From: Achromobacter arsenitoxydans SY8
GTDB lineage: Bacteria; Pseudomonadota; Gammaproteobacteria; Burkholderiales; Burkholderiaceae_B
Assembly: GCF_000236785.1 (NCBI RefSeq)
Contig: NZ_AGUF01000034.1
Location: 1 to 64,000, forward strand
Direction of reading: 5' to 3'
DNA: 64,000 bases
In this document: positions 27,546 to 35,783 of the stretch, piece after piece
Layout: every line of letters starts with the position of its first letter
How positions within the stretch are numbered: position 1 is the stretch's first letter
Position numbers and translations under genes: made by a program
The notes under the pieces: generated by a model
Told to the model about the DNA's origin: nothing
Databases searched by the model: none
The model's input: only the letters and a program-made list of their open reading frames with translations

Positions 27546-28831
27546 CAGTCTCGTCCTGGGGGCGTCTGGATCGTCGGCCTCATGTCGTCTATGACATGGC
27601 CGACCGTCGGATCGTGGCGCAGCGGTTGCGGGAAACGGCGCCTGGCGTGGCGTTTGGCATGGGCCGCAGCTATGGCGACGCCTGCCTCAATCCCGAGGGC
27701 ACATTGTGGCGGATGGCGGATTTGGATCGCTTCCTGTCGTTCGACGAATCGACCGGCCGTCTCGTCTGCGAGGCGGGGGTGCTGCTTCGGGATATCCAGC
27801 GGGTAGCAGTGGCGCGCGGCTGGATGTTGCCTGTCACGCCGGGTACGCAGATCGTCACGGTCGGGGGGGCAATTGCCAATGAAATCCATGGCAAGAATCA
27901 CCACGTCTTCGGCACCTTCGGTCATCATGTGGTGCGCCTGGTCCTTCAGCGCACGGATGGCGAGCGCATCGAATGCTCGCCTAGCGTCAATAAGGAATGG
28001 TTTTCCGCCACGGTTGGCGGGTTGGGTCTTACCGGGGTGATATTGGCCGCGGAAATTCAACTGCGGCCTGTGGCCGGGCCCTGGCTCGCAACCGAAACTC
28101 AGCCATATGGCACGCTTGATGAATTCTTCGCACTGGCGGACGAATCCGAGAGCGGGTGGGAGCATACAGTCGCATGGATTGACTGCCTGTCGAAAGAGGC
28201 CAAAGGCTTGTTCATGCGCGGCAATCATATTGATGGCGGCATGCGGCCAGAGCCTGCGGTCCACCCCAAGAAAATGCCCTTCACTCCGCCTGTTTCACTC
28301 GTCAATGGCCTGTCGCTTCGTCCGTTCAATTGGGCGTATTTCAACGCGAAGAAGAACGCAGGCCGGGAAATCGTGCATTACGAGCCATTTTTTTATCCTT
28401 TGGATAACTTGTTGGAATGGAATCGGATGTATGGTCCGGGCGGGTTCTACCAATACCAGAGCGTTGTGCCTCGTGCCGTAGGCCGGGATGCGATAGCCGC
28501 GATGCTCCACGAAATTTCGCGTTCGGGTGAAGGTTCGTTCCTGAGCGTGCTGAAGACGTTCGGAAATCAGCAATCTGTGGGCATGCTGGGATTTCCCCAG
28601 CCAGGCGTGACCCTGGCAATGGATTTTCAGAACAAAGGTGCGGCAACAGAGCGTCTTTTCGCACGCTTGGATGGCATTGTGGCAGATGCCGGCGGGCGGA
28701 TTTATCCCGCGAAGGATGCGCGCATGCCTAAATCGCTGTTCGAGGCGGGTTATCCCGCATTAACCGAATTCCTGTCGTACCGCGATCCAGGGATAAGCTC
28801 GGCGCTATCGCGACGACTGATGGGGTATTAA
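27539..28831 (+). CDS. dprE1: DprE1-like FAD-dependent polyprenylphosphoryl-ribose 2-oxidase
   Basis: A 430-residue FAD-linked oxidase that oxidises the 2'-OH of polyprenylphosphoryl-D-ribose, the first half of its epimerisation to D-arabinose. GMGRSYGDACLN and VTVGGAIANEIHGKNHH are nearly those of Mycobacterium tuberculosis DprE1 (where GGAIACDIHGKNHH is found). The position of the benzothiazinone-reactive Cys387 is Ala360 here (TLAMDF), by eye. ATG 27539 overlaps the end of the UbiA gene. The enzyme would act at the cytoplasmic or membrane face with the DprE2-like protein encoded 2 bp downstream. Confidence 0.88.
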   Translation: MVTVSSWGRLDRRPHVVYDMADRRIVAQRLRETAPGVAFGMGRSYGDACLNPEGTLWRMADLDRFLSFDESTGRLVCEAGVLLRDIQRVAVARGWMLPVTPGTQIVTVGGAIANEIHGKNHHVFGTFGHHVVRLVLQRTDGERIECSPSVNKEWFSATVGGLGLTGVILAAEIQLRPVAGPWLATETQPYGTLDEFFALADESESGWEHTVAWIDCLSKEAKGLFMRGNHIDGGMRPEPAVHPKKMPFTPPVSLVNGLSLRPFNWAYFNAKKNAGREIVHYEPFFYPLDNLLEWNRMYGPGGFYQYQSVVPRAVGRDAIAAMLHEISRSGEGSFLSVLKTFGNQQSVGMLGFPQPGVTLAMDFQNKGAATERLFARLDGIVADAGGRIYPAKDARMPKSLFEAGYPALTEFLSYRDPGISSALSRRLMGY

Positions 28832-28833
28832 GA

Positions 28834-29589
28834 GTGACAACCAAGAAAAAGCGCATTGTGATCGTGGGCGGTACGTCGGCAATTGCCGAACACTGCGCGC
28901 GCATATGGGTCGGGCAGTCCGCCGTGGACCTTACGTTGATCGGCCGGGACCAGGACAAGCTGGACGCCGTAGCCGCCGATTTGCAGGTTCGTGGCCCCCA
29001 ATCTGAAGTACGAGCAGTGACTGCGGATTTTGAGAATCCCGAGCGCATACAGTCGCAGGTCGATGCCATTACTGCAGCAGGAACCGTCGACCTGGTGCTG
29101 ATCGCCCATGGCAGCCTGCCGGATCAAAAGAAATGCCAAACCGACCTTAAGGCCTGCGAGCAGGCGCTCAATATCAATGCCATCTCGCCAGCGATCTACG
29201 CCGAGGCATTTGTTCGCGGCATGGAGCAAGTGGATCACGGAACGCTCGCGATCATTGGTTCGGTCGCAGGAGATCGTGGTCGCAAGTCGAATTACATATA
29301 TGGGGCAGCCAAAGGGCTGATTGAGCGCTACGCGCAAGGGCTGCAGCACCGCTTGGCGAAAACGCGCGTCAAGGTGGTCTTGATCAAGCCTGGCCCCACG
29401 CAGACGCCGATGACAGCATCTATGGGCAGCGCCTATGCGAGCATGGCGCGTGTCGAAGATGTGGCGGGCAATATCGTTGCAGGGATAGCGGCGGGCAAGC
29501 CCGTGGTTTATGCGCCTGGGAAATGGGCTGTAATCATGCTGGTAATTCGGAACTTGCCGCGCTTCGTATTTAACAAGATGAATATTTGA
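28834..29589 (+). CDS. dprE2: DprE2-like short-chain dehydrogenase
   Basis: A 251-residue SDR that would reduce the 2-keto intermediate to polyprenylphosphoryl-D-arabinose with NAD(P)H. The cofactor motif is VIVGGTSAIAEHCARI, the catalytic Tyr-Lys pair lies in YIYGAAKG, and the C-terminus PGKWAVIMLVIRNLPRFVFNK parallels the tail of mycobacterial DprE2 ([22 protein letters not shown]). That tail match distinguishes it from generic SDRs. The start is GTG 28834, 2 bp after dprE1. Followed by a 168-bp gap without a convincing gene. Confidence 0.85.
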   Translation: MTTKKKRIVIVGGTSAIAEHCARIWVGQSAVDLTLIGRDQDKLDAVAADLQVRGPQSEVRAVTADFENPERIQSQVDAITAAGTVDLVLIAHGSLPDQKKCQTDLKACEQALNINAISPAIYAEAFVRGMEQVDHGTLAIIGSVAGDRGRKSNYIYGAAKGLIERYAQGLQHRLAKTRVKVVLIKPGPTQTPMTASMGSAYASMARVEDVAGNIVAGIAAGKPVVYAPGKWAVIMLVIRNLPRFVFNKMNI

Positions 29590-29757
29590 TCGGTATGCCC
29601 AGCGCTGGAGCGCGTAAGCCGGAATTGTCCGGCAATAAAGGTCGCGATGTTGGACTGCTGAGCGCGGTCATTGATGGCGATCTGGATGGTTTCGGTTGTG
29701 GATATCTCGGCCTCGGAGAATCGCAAAAAAACCAAAAATTACCTCGGAGACCGTGAA

Positions 29758-30162
29758 GTGATTAAGCAGTTCTATTCCCGGCAGTTCATTTCTTTTCTGT
29801 TAGCCGGTGGGTTGGCCGCTCTTGTCAATATCGGCTCCCGGATTGTGTACAGCCAGTGGGTGAATTTTTCCTGGGCAATTGTATTCGCGTATGTTACCGG
29901 GTTGATAACGGGATTCGTCCTGACGAAGGTTTTTGTATTTAAAGGCGCTACGCAGGCGCTGCACCGTTCGATCTTGTTCTTCGTTCTTGTGAATGTGGTG
30001 GCAGCCGCGCAGACGTGGCTTATAAGCATGGGGCTTGCTTATTATGTGCTACCTGCCATGAGCGTGCCGGAAGGATATGTCGAAAACATTTCTCATGTGA
30101 TCGGTGTGATTTTTCCCGTTTTTACCAGCTATATTGGCCACAAGCGATGGTCATTCCGCTGA
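29758..30162 (+). CDS. GtrA family membrane protein
   Basis: A 134-residue protein with four membrane helices of the GtrA type (FISFLLAGGLAALVNIGSR in helix 1; VTGLITGFVLTKVFVFKG between helices 2 and 3; final SYIGHKRWSFR). GtrA proteins are thought to translocate polyprenyl-phosphate sugars. Mycobacterial Rv3789, encoded next to dprE1-dprE2, is in the same family, so this one may flip polyprenyl-P-arabinose to the periplasm or recruit enzymes. The start is GTG 29758, seven bases after GGAGA; a longer frame from 29671 lacks such a site. Confidence 0.8.
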   Translation: MIKQFYSRQFISFLLAGGLAALVNIGSRIVYSQWVNFSWAIVFAYVTGLITGFVLTKVFVFKGATQALHRSILFFVLVNVVAAAQTWLISMGLAYYVLPAMSVPEGYVENISHVIGVIFPVFTSYIGHKRWSFR

Positions 30163-30327
30163 GCCGACCCGGGATTCAAGTGCCTTTTCGGATGGTGCGG
30201 TTGCAGAACCTTGTAACTTTAGAATTCGTGCGGCCTCGATGGAATGGCCGGTATATAATTTGCAGTCTGGCTGTATAACTCTGCTTGAAATTTATGAAAA
30301 CGATTAAATGCACCTCGGAGGTGAGGT

Positions 30328-30993
30328 ATGAGTGACGTAGATCTTGCCGAACTGTACCGCAATAGGTTTTCGACAGATATCCTGCCAAGAAAGAACGCAA
30401 TTTGGCGTGTCATCTGCAAGGGATTTCTTAGTAGATTTGTAAAGCCGTCTGATGTAGTGGTCGATGTGGCATGCGGCTATGGGGAATTCATCAACAATAT
30501 TGATGCCGGAAAGAAAATCGCCATCGACCTGAATCCGGACACGCGCGCTTTGCTGAACCCGGATGTTGAGTTCCACCAATGCTTGGCCACCGAATTAAGT
30601 TCCGTCATCAAGGGTGATGCGGACGTCATATTCACGTCCAATTTTCTCGAGCATCTGCCGAACAAGCAGGTTCTGGATGTCTTTCTAGAACAGGTCTCCG
30701 CGGCTCTCAAGCCGGGGGGGAAATACATAATTGTCGGTCCCAATTTGCGCTACCTTCCCGGCGCATATTGGGATTTCTATGACCATCATTTGGGCCTTAC
30801 TCATCATTCCTTGACGGAAGCGCTTCAATTGAAGGGTTTTACCGTCGAGAAATGTGTCGACAGGTTTTTGCCGTACACCATCCGCGGAGCCCTGCCCACC
30901 CACCCGATGCTCGTGTGGCTGTATCTGAAGGTTCCGTTTGCCTGGAAGATTCTTGGCAAGCAATTTTTTATTGTCGCCCGTAAAGCCAGCTAG
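30328..30993 (+). CDS. SAM-dependent methyltransferase (class I)
   Basis: A 221-residue methyltransferase with motif I VVDVACGYGEF, an acidic motif II around KIAIDLNPD, and the post-motif region SNFLEHLPNKQVLD and LKPGGKYIIVGPN, like Methyltransf_11/23 enzymes. There is no signal peptide. It has a good GAGGT-type RBS before ATG 30328. Its place in a glycan operon suggests O-methylation of a sugar or of a lipid-linked intermediate, but the acceptor cannot be read from the sequence. Confidence 0.75.
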   Translation: MSDVDLAELYRNRFSTDILPRKNAIWRVICKGFLSRFVKPSDVVVDVACGYGEFINNIDAGKKIAIDLNPDTRALLNPDVEFHQCLATELSSVIKGDADVIFTSNFLEHLPNKQVLDVFLEQVSAALKPGGKYIIVGPNLRYLPGAYWDFYDHHLGLTHHSLTEALQLKGFTVEKCVDRFLPYTIRGALPTHPMLVWLYLKVPFAWKILGKQFFIVARKAS

Positions 30994-31018
30994 GGCACCC
31001 GTATTGCGAGCCGACTCT

Positions 31019-31075
31019 CTTGCGTTGGCGCAAGGGTGGGGGCTGCCTTTTTGCGTCCATCGGCAATGATGGACG
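31019..31075 (+). other. Two intergenic hairpins between methyltransferase and GT-C genes
   Basis: The perfect 6-bp stem CTTGCG/CGCAAG with loop TTGG (31019-31034) and the perfect 8-bp stem CGTCCATC/GATGGACG with a 6-base loop (31054-31075) lie in the 207-bp gap. Neither is followed by a T-run. They may cause pausing or mRNA processing inside the operon. Confidence 0.35.
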
Positions 31076-31200
31076 TCTGAGGCGGGCGGCGCATATGGAA
31101 TGCGCAGTGAACATTCTCGCGCCTGGATCGCAATGACGGCGGGACGGCAATAACCTTAAGATCATCCGATCTATCCGATAAATGAAGGGCCACTCGTATC

Positions 31201-33291
31201 GTGCGAATCAATGAAAGAATAATGCTGGGCGCATTTTGTTTCTTGTCGGCGCTTGTTGTCGCGTGCGCGGTGGTGGGCGGAGTTCGTACATATTCTCCGG
31301 TTCCCTATTGGGATATGTGGAACGGCTATCTCGATTTCTACCTCAAGGCATCTCAGAGCGACGTGTCGATGTGGTGGGCGCAGCATAATGAGCATCGGAT
31401 TCTGTGGTCGCGTTTGTTGTTCTGGTTGGATATTCGATGGTTCGGCGGCGTCAGTGCTTTTCTAATTTTTGTTAACTACATTCTGGTTGGTATCGCCGGG
31501 ATAGTCTTTTCCCGCCTGCTGGCGTGGTCGTTGCCTGAGCCGACGATGCGCCCGGTGCGATGGGCCATTAGTCTGTTTCTTTTCGGCTGGTTGTTCTTGT
31601 GGTCCCAAAGCGAAAACTTTACTTGGGGCTTCCAAAGCCAATTCTTCCTGGCGCAATTGTTTCCGCTCTGCGCGCTGGTCGCCTTGTATCGGTCTGCCGA
31701 AGAACCGGGCAGGCTTGGCCTGTTCCTGTTGGCATGTTTGCTTGGTGCGGCATCGTTAGGGTCGATGGCTAACGGCGTCATCGTCCTGCCGTTGATGGTG
31801 TTATGCGGCGGCATGCTGCGTATCGGTCGCGCGCGGCTTCTCTCGCTACTTGTGCTGGCCATAGGCGGCGGGCTGCTGTACTTTCACAATTATTCCTCCC
31901 CCCCGGGAAACGGCAGTTTATTGGCCACGCTGTTGGCTAATCCTGCAGGCGTGAGCCGCAGCCTGCTCCTCTACCTGGGCAGCCCATTCTTCTTTTTGAT
32001 GCGCAAGAGCAGCCACAGTGTGCAGATTGCATTGGGTGCTGGCGTCGTGCTGGTCGTGGCGTCGCTGATGTGGGGCATCGCCGCCATTCGGCGCAGACCG
32101 ATGCCAGGTTTGCGGCTCGCGTTGCTCAGTTACCTGCTGTTTATTGGCGGCACCGCCCTGGCGACTGCCATCGGCCGCCTGCAATTTGGGCCAGATCAAA
32201 TCCTTTCGAGCCGATACAGCACGCCGGCGGTAATGGCTTGGGCGGTATTTTTCGTCCTTCTGGCGGATAGCATGCGTTCACGGCTGACCAGGCGGCCGAT
32301 CGCCTGGTTGTTGCCGTTGTTGGCGCTGCACGTGTATGTGGCCGTTGTTCAGGTGCGCAACGTGCCTGGCGTTTCCGATACCGATTATCGGCGGCATCTG
32401 GCCGCCTTGGCGTTGGAGCTGGGCGCCAGGGATGATGGCAGAATCGCCACGGTTTTTCCGTACATCGACTGGGTGCTTGATATTGCCGCGGATGCGTCGC
32501 GGGCACAGGCGTCGATTTTCGACCGGCCGCCTTTGCGCGGTGTCCGGGCGATGATGGGAGCGCCGGCGGATTCGGGCAATGCCGGCGCCTGCTCGGCGGG
32601 TATCGACTACGTCTATCACCTGGATGGCGGCGATTTCCATCGCATTGCGGGATGGGTAAGCGACGATCATGGCAGCGCCGTCCAAGGTGTTTGGATCATT
32701 GACCAAAGTGGCAAGCGTGTAGGCTACGCCCTGGCCTTCAACCAAGCGGCTTCGCTGGGGAAAGGTGTCGATGCGGGCCGTCGTTTTGACGGATACGTCA
32801 CGAAAGAGGGCGCTGCAGTGCTGGGGGCGATCCAGGTTGCTGGTTCCGCTTGTGCAGCAAAATTGGAGTCGCCATCGCCCTGGTTTACGGTTATACCGTC
32901 GCAGCCGCCCGTCTCGACGGATGTAGTGGCCGGTTCCGCGGCCATTCTGGCCAATGACGGCTGGACAGGATCGGATTATCAGCGCACGGCGATTGATGGA
33001 ATGCAGGTGGTGGGTAGCCATCACCATGGCGACGACGACTCGGGTACGCTGAAACTCAAGCTGAAACCTGGGGAGTCGGTTTTCTATCGGTCCGGACCGG
33101 TCATGCGTTCGCAGTTTCTCCAATTCGGTCAAGGGCCGCGGGGCTGGGCCATGCTACCGGCGGCCGAGAACTGGGTCAGGCTTGAATTCCAGGGGGCGGC
33201 GTTGCCTGCCGAGGGTTTCGAGGTCACATTTACCGATGCGGGCAAGGGCTTTGGCGAGTGGTCCGCCATTGCGGTGCGCGCAAATAAATAA
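31201..33291 (+). CDS. GT-C-like polytopic membrane protein with C-terminal GW/GF module
   Basis: A 696-residue protein. Residues 8-400 hold about eleven membrane helices. The first external loop carries YSPVPYWDMWNGYLDFY with acidic residues, then NEHRILWSRLLFWLD, the arrangement of GT-C glycosyltransferases that use polyprenyl-phosphate sugars. Residues about 460-565 form a soluble module (GWVSDDHG...GYALAF...GFDGYV pattern, RFDGY replacing GF), followed by an extra beta-rich domain to the C-terminus. The membrane part is clearly homologous to the second half of the acyltransferase fusion at 38284. The start is GTG 31201, with ATG 31222 as alternative. Likely a periplasmic glycosyltransferase; donor inferred, not shown. 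Confidence 0.7.
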   Translation: MRINERIMLGAFCFLSALVVACAVVGGVRTYSPVPYWDMWNGYLDFYLKASQSDVSMWWAQHNEHRILWSRLLFWLDIRWFGGVSAFLIFVNYILVGIAGIVFSRLLAWSLPEPTMRPVRWAISLFLFGWLFLWSQSENFTWGFQSQFFLAQLFPLCALVALYRSAEEPGRLGLFLLACLLGAASLGSMANGVIVLPLMVLCGGMLRIGRARLLSLLVLAIGGGLLYFHNYSSPPGNGSLLATLLANPAGVSRSLLLYLGSPFFFLMRKSSHSVQIALGAGVVLVVASLMWGIAAIRRRPMPGLRLALLSYLLFIGGTALATAIGRLQFGPDQILSSRYSTPAVMAWAVFFVLLADSMRSRLTRRPIAWLLPLLALHVYVAVVQVRNVPGVSDTDYRRHLAALALELGARDDGRIATVFPYIDWVLDIAADASRAQASIFDRPPLRGVRAMMGAPADSGNAGACSAGIDYVYHLDGGDFHRIAGWVSDDHGSAVQGVWIIDQSGKRVGYALAFNQAASLGKGVDAGRRFDGYVTKEGAAVLGAIQVAGSACAAKLESPSPWFTVIPSQPPVSTDVVAGSAAILANDGWTGSDYQRTAIDGMQVVGSHHHGDDDSGTLKLKLKPGESVFYRSGPVMRSQFLQFGQGPRGWAMLPAAENWVRLEFQGAALPAEGFEVTFTDAGKGFGEWSAIAVRANK

Positions 33292-33300
33292 CACACAGAT

Positions 33301-34245
33301 ATGCAAGATACTCAACGGAAAATTCTGATTCCCGGAGGCGCCGGCCTCGTTGGCCAGAATGTGGTAGCCCAGCTCAAACGCAAGGGTTATACCAATATCG
33401 TGGTGCTGGATAAGCACCGCGCCAACCTGGAAGTCCTGCGTTCATTCCATCCGGAACTTGTCATCGAGTATGCGGATCTTGCCGAGCGGGGCGATTGGGA
33501 AAGGCATCTCGAAGGTGCCGACACCGTCGTAATGTTGCAGGCGCAGATTGGCGATCCCAATCTTGAACCGTTCACGCGCAACAACATCACGTCGACCAAG
33601 CACATGCTTGCGGCCATAAAGCGCAATAACGTCCCGTACACGGTGCATATCAGCTCATCCGTTGTCGAATCAGTGGCGGACGATTTCTACACCAATACAA
33701 AAAAAGAACAGGAACGCATCGTCCTTGAGAGCGGCATCAACTGCGTAGTATTGCGTCCAACACTAATGTTTGGCTGGTTCGACCGCAAGCATTTGGGCTG
33801 GCTGTCACGGTTCATGCAGCGCGTTCCGGTCTTTCCGATTCCGGGAAATGGCAAATTCATGCGACAGCCGCTGTATGCGGGAGACTTCGCGAGCATAATC
33901 ATCAGTTGCATTGAATCGCGGATCAACGGGCAGGTCTTCAATATTACCGGCCTGGAAAAGGTCGACTATATTGACATTATTCGCACCATCAAGGCGTCCA
34001 CGGGCGCCAAGGCCATGCTGTTGAAGATACCCTACGGCCTGTTCTATCTCTTGCTAAAAACCTACGCGGTATTCAATAGCGACCCTCCCTTTACCGCGGC
34101 ACAGCTGAAGGCGCTGGTCGCGCACGATGAATTCGAAGTCATCGACTGGCCGACGATTTTCAATGTGAAGCCGACTCCCTTCGCCGCAGCGATTGACGAG
34201 ACGTTTCACGATCCCGTTTACAGCAAAGTGGTACTGGAGTTCTGA
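33301..34245 (+). CDS. NAD-dependent epimerase/dehydratase family protein
   Basis: A 314-residue extended SDR. The Rossmann motif is [17 protein letters not shown], the catalytic Ser and Tyr-Lys are in HISSSVVES and [10 protein letters not shown], and later [16 protein letters not shown] marks the substrate domain. It resembles nucleoside-diphosphate-sugar epimerases but is not close to a named enzyme I recognise. It is 10 bp after the GT-C gene and 6 bp before the oxidoreductase, so the two enzymes probably act on one sugar or polyprenyl-linked sugar. Confidence 0.78.
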   Translation: MQDTQRKILIPGGAGLVGQNVVAQLKRKGYTNIVVLDKHRANLEVLRSFHPELVIEYADLAERGDWERHLEGADTVVMLQAQIGDPNLEPFTRNNITSTKHMLAAIKRNNVPYTVHISSSVVESVADDFYTNTKKEQERIVLESGINCVVLRPTLMFGWFDRKHLGWLSRFMQRVPVFPIPGNGKFMRQPLYAGDFASIIISCIESRINGQVFNITGLEKVDYIDIIRTIKASTGAKAMLLKIPYGLFYLLLKTYAVFNSDPPFTAAQLKALVAHDEFEVIDWPTIFNVKPTPFAAAIDETFHDPVYSKVVLEF

Positions 34246-34250
34246 ATATC

Positions 34251-35543
34251 ATGGGTCAACGAATTGCGGTGCTGGGCGCAGGTCCGATGGGCCTGGCCGT
34301 CGCGTACCAACTTGCGCTGGACGGGCATGAACCTGTTGTGTTCGAGGCCGATGACCGAGTGGGGGGCATGACGGCCACGTTCGATTTCAATGGACTCGAT
34401 ATCGAACGCTACTATCATTTCCATTGCACCTCGGACACGGCATTCCTGGACGTGTTGCAGGAGCTGAATCTGGCCGACAGGATGCGCTGGGTCGAAACCA
34501 AGATGGGCTACTGGTACCAGGACAAGTTACAGCCCTGGGGCAATCCGGTTGCGCTTTTGAAATTCAAGGGGCTCAGCCTGGCGGCCAAGATCCGTTATGG
34601 CTTGCACGCATTCCTGTCCGTCAAGCGCAATGACTGGAAGCCTTTGGACAGGGTCGAAGCGACGGGATGGATCCGCCGCTGGGTAGGCGCCGAAGCCTAT
34701 GAAGTGCTATGGCGGCGCTTGTTTGACTACAAGTTTTACGACTACACGGACAATCTGTCCGCGGCTTGGATCTGGAGCCGGATTCGCCGGATCGGCCGGT
34801 CACGCTATAGCCTGTTCCGTGAAAAGCTCGGGTATCTCGACGGCGGTTCGGCGACCCTGTTGCAGGGGTTGGCCGAGGCCATACGCAAAAATGGCGGCCA
34901 GATCCGGCTGAAGTCGCCGGTGCGCAAGGTTGTCATTGAAGATGGCCAGGTCCGCGGCGTGGTGGCCGATGGGGAAATGGAGGCCTTTGACAAGGTGGTC
35001 AGCACGGTGCCTTTGCCATATGTGGCGCGCTTGATGCCTGATCTGCCGCAGCCCATCCTGGAAAAATTCAGCAATAAGAAGAATATCGCGGTGGTGTGCG
35101 TTATCGCCAAGCTCAAGAAACCGGTTACGGAGAATTTCTGGCTCAATATAAATGATCCGGAAATGGATATTCCCGGGCTTGTGGAGTACACCAACCTGCG
35201 GCCATTGGACGAGCATGTGGTCTACGTGCCTTTTTATATGCCGGGCGAACATCCGAAATATGGCGATCCGGACGATGTCTTTCTGGACAAAGTTAAGCGC
35301 TATCTGAAAAAAATCAATCCCGCGCTGTCTGATAGCGATTTTGTTGATATCCGCGCCAGCCGCTACCGCTATGCGCAGCCAATCTGCGAACCAGGGTATT
35401 TGGATGGAGTGCCCGACGCCAAGTTGCCGGTCAAAGGCCTGTGGGCGGCAGATACGTCCTACTACTATCCGGAAGATCGGGGCATTTCCGAGAGTATCGG
35501 TTTTGGCCGCAACCTGGCCCGTGAGGTAGTGCTGCCTACGTAG
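34251..35543 (+). CDS. FAD/NAD(P)-dependent oxidoreductase, amine oxidase/UDP-galactopyranose mutase-like
   Basis: A 430-residue flavoprotein. The FAD dinucleotide-binding motif [20 protein letters not shown] is followed by [12 protein letters not shown]. The middle has [19 protein letters not shown], typical of the HemY/phytoene-desaturase/mutase superfamily, and the end [18 protein letters not shown] closes the FAD site. Such enzymes in glycan clusters are annotated as protoporphyrinogen-oxidase-like, but they are related to UDP-galactopyranose mutase. A pyranose-furanose conversion or a sugar oxidation are both possible. No haem pathway context exists here. Confidence 0.72.
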   Translation: MGQRIAVLGAGPMGLAVAYQLALDGHEPVVFEADDRVGGMTATFDFNGLDIERYYHFHCTSDTAFLDVLQELNLADRMRWVETKMGYWYQDKLQPWGNPVALLKFKGLSLAAKIRYGLHAFLSVKRNDWKPLDRVEATGWIRRWVGAEAYEVLWRRLFDYKFYDYTDNLSAAWIWSRIRRIGRSRYSLFREKLGYLDGGSATLLQGLAEAIRKNGGQIRLKSPVRKVVIEDGQVRGVVADGEMEAFDKVVSTVPLPYVARLMPDLPQPILEKFSNKKNIAVVCVIAKLKKPVTENFWLNINDPEMDIPGLVEYTNLRPLDEHVVYVPFYMPGEHPKYGDPDDVFLDKVKRYLKKINPALSDSDFVDIRASRYRYAQPICEPGYLDGVPDAKLPVKGLWAADTSYYYPEDRGISESIGFGRNLAREVVLPT

Positions 35544-35783
35544 CAGGCGCCTTCATGGCCACCTGTTGGTGAGGTCTACCGTGCTGAACGCGGTTGCGCA
35601 CATCCGAATTCGGGCGCTTTCTGTCCCGCATCAAGACGGCCGATTCCAAGGCGCAACCGTTAATCAGAATGAGCCCCGCGGTACAGATCTTCGGTGCCGC
35701 CAGGGAGAGCGGCCGGTTGGAACTCAATGAAGCTGTGGTTTGCTTCGTCGCTTGGCTGATTGTTTAAATCGAGAATGAATGTA

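Noticed and set aside
29590-29757. Longer N-terminus for the GtrA protein from ATG 29671
   Set aside because: The extra 29 residues are polar and nonconserved-looking, and GTG 29758 has a good GGAGA site and restores the normal family length.
35544-35783. Possible small or decayed gene between the flavoprotein and the membrane protein
   Set aside because: Only short frames without an RBS or recognisable motif are present.
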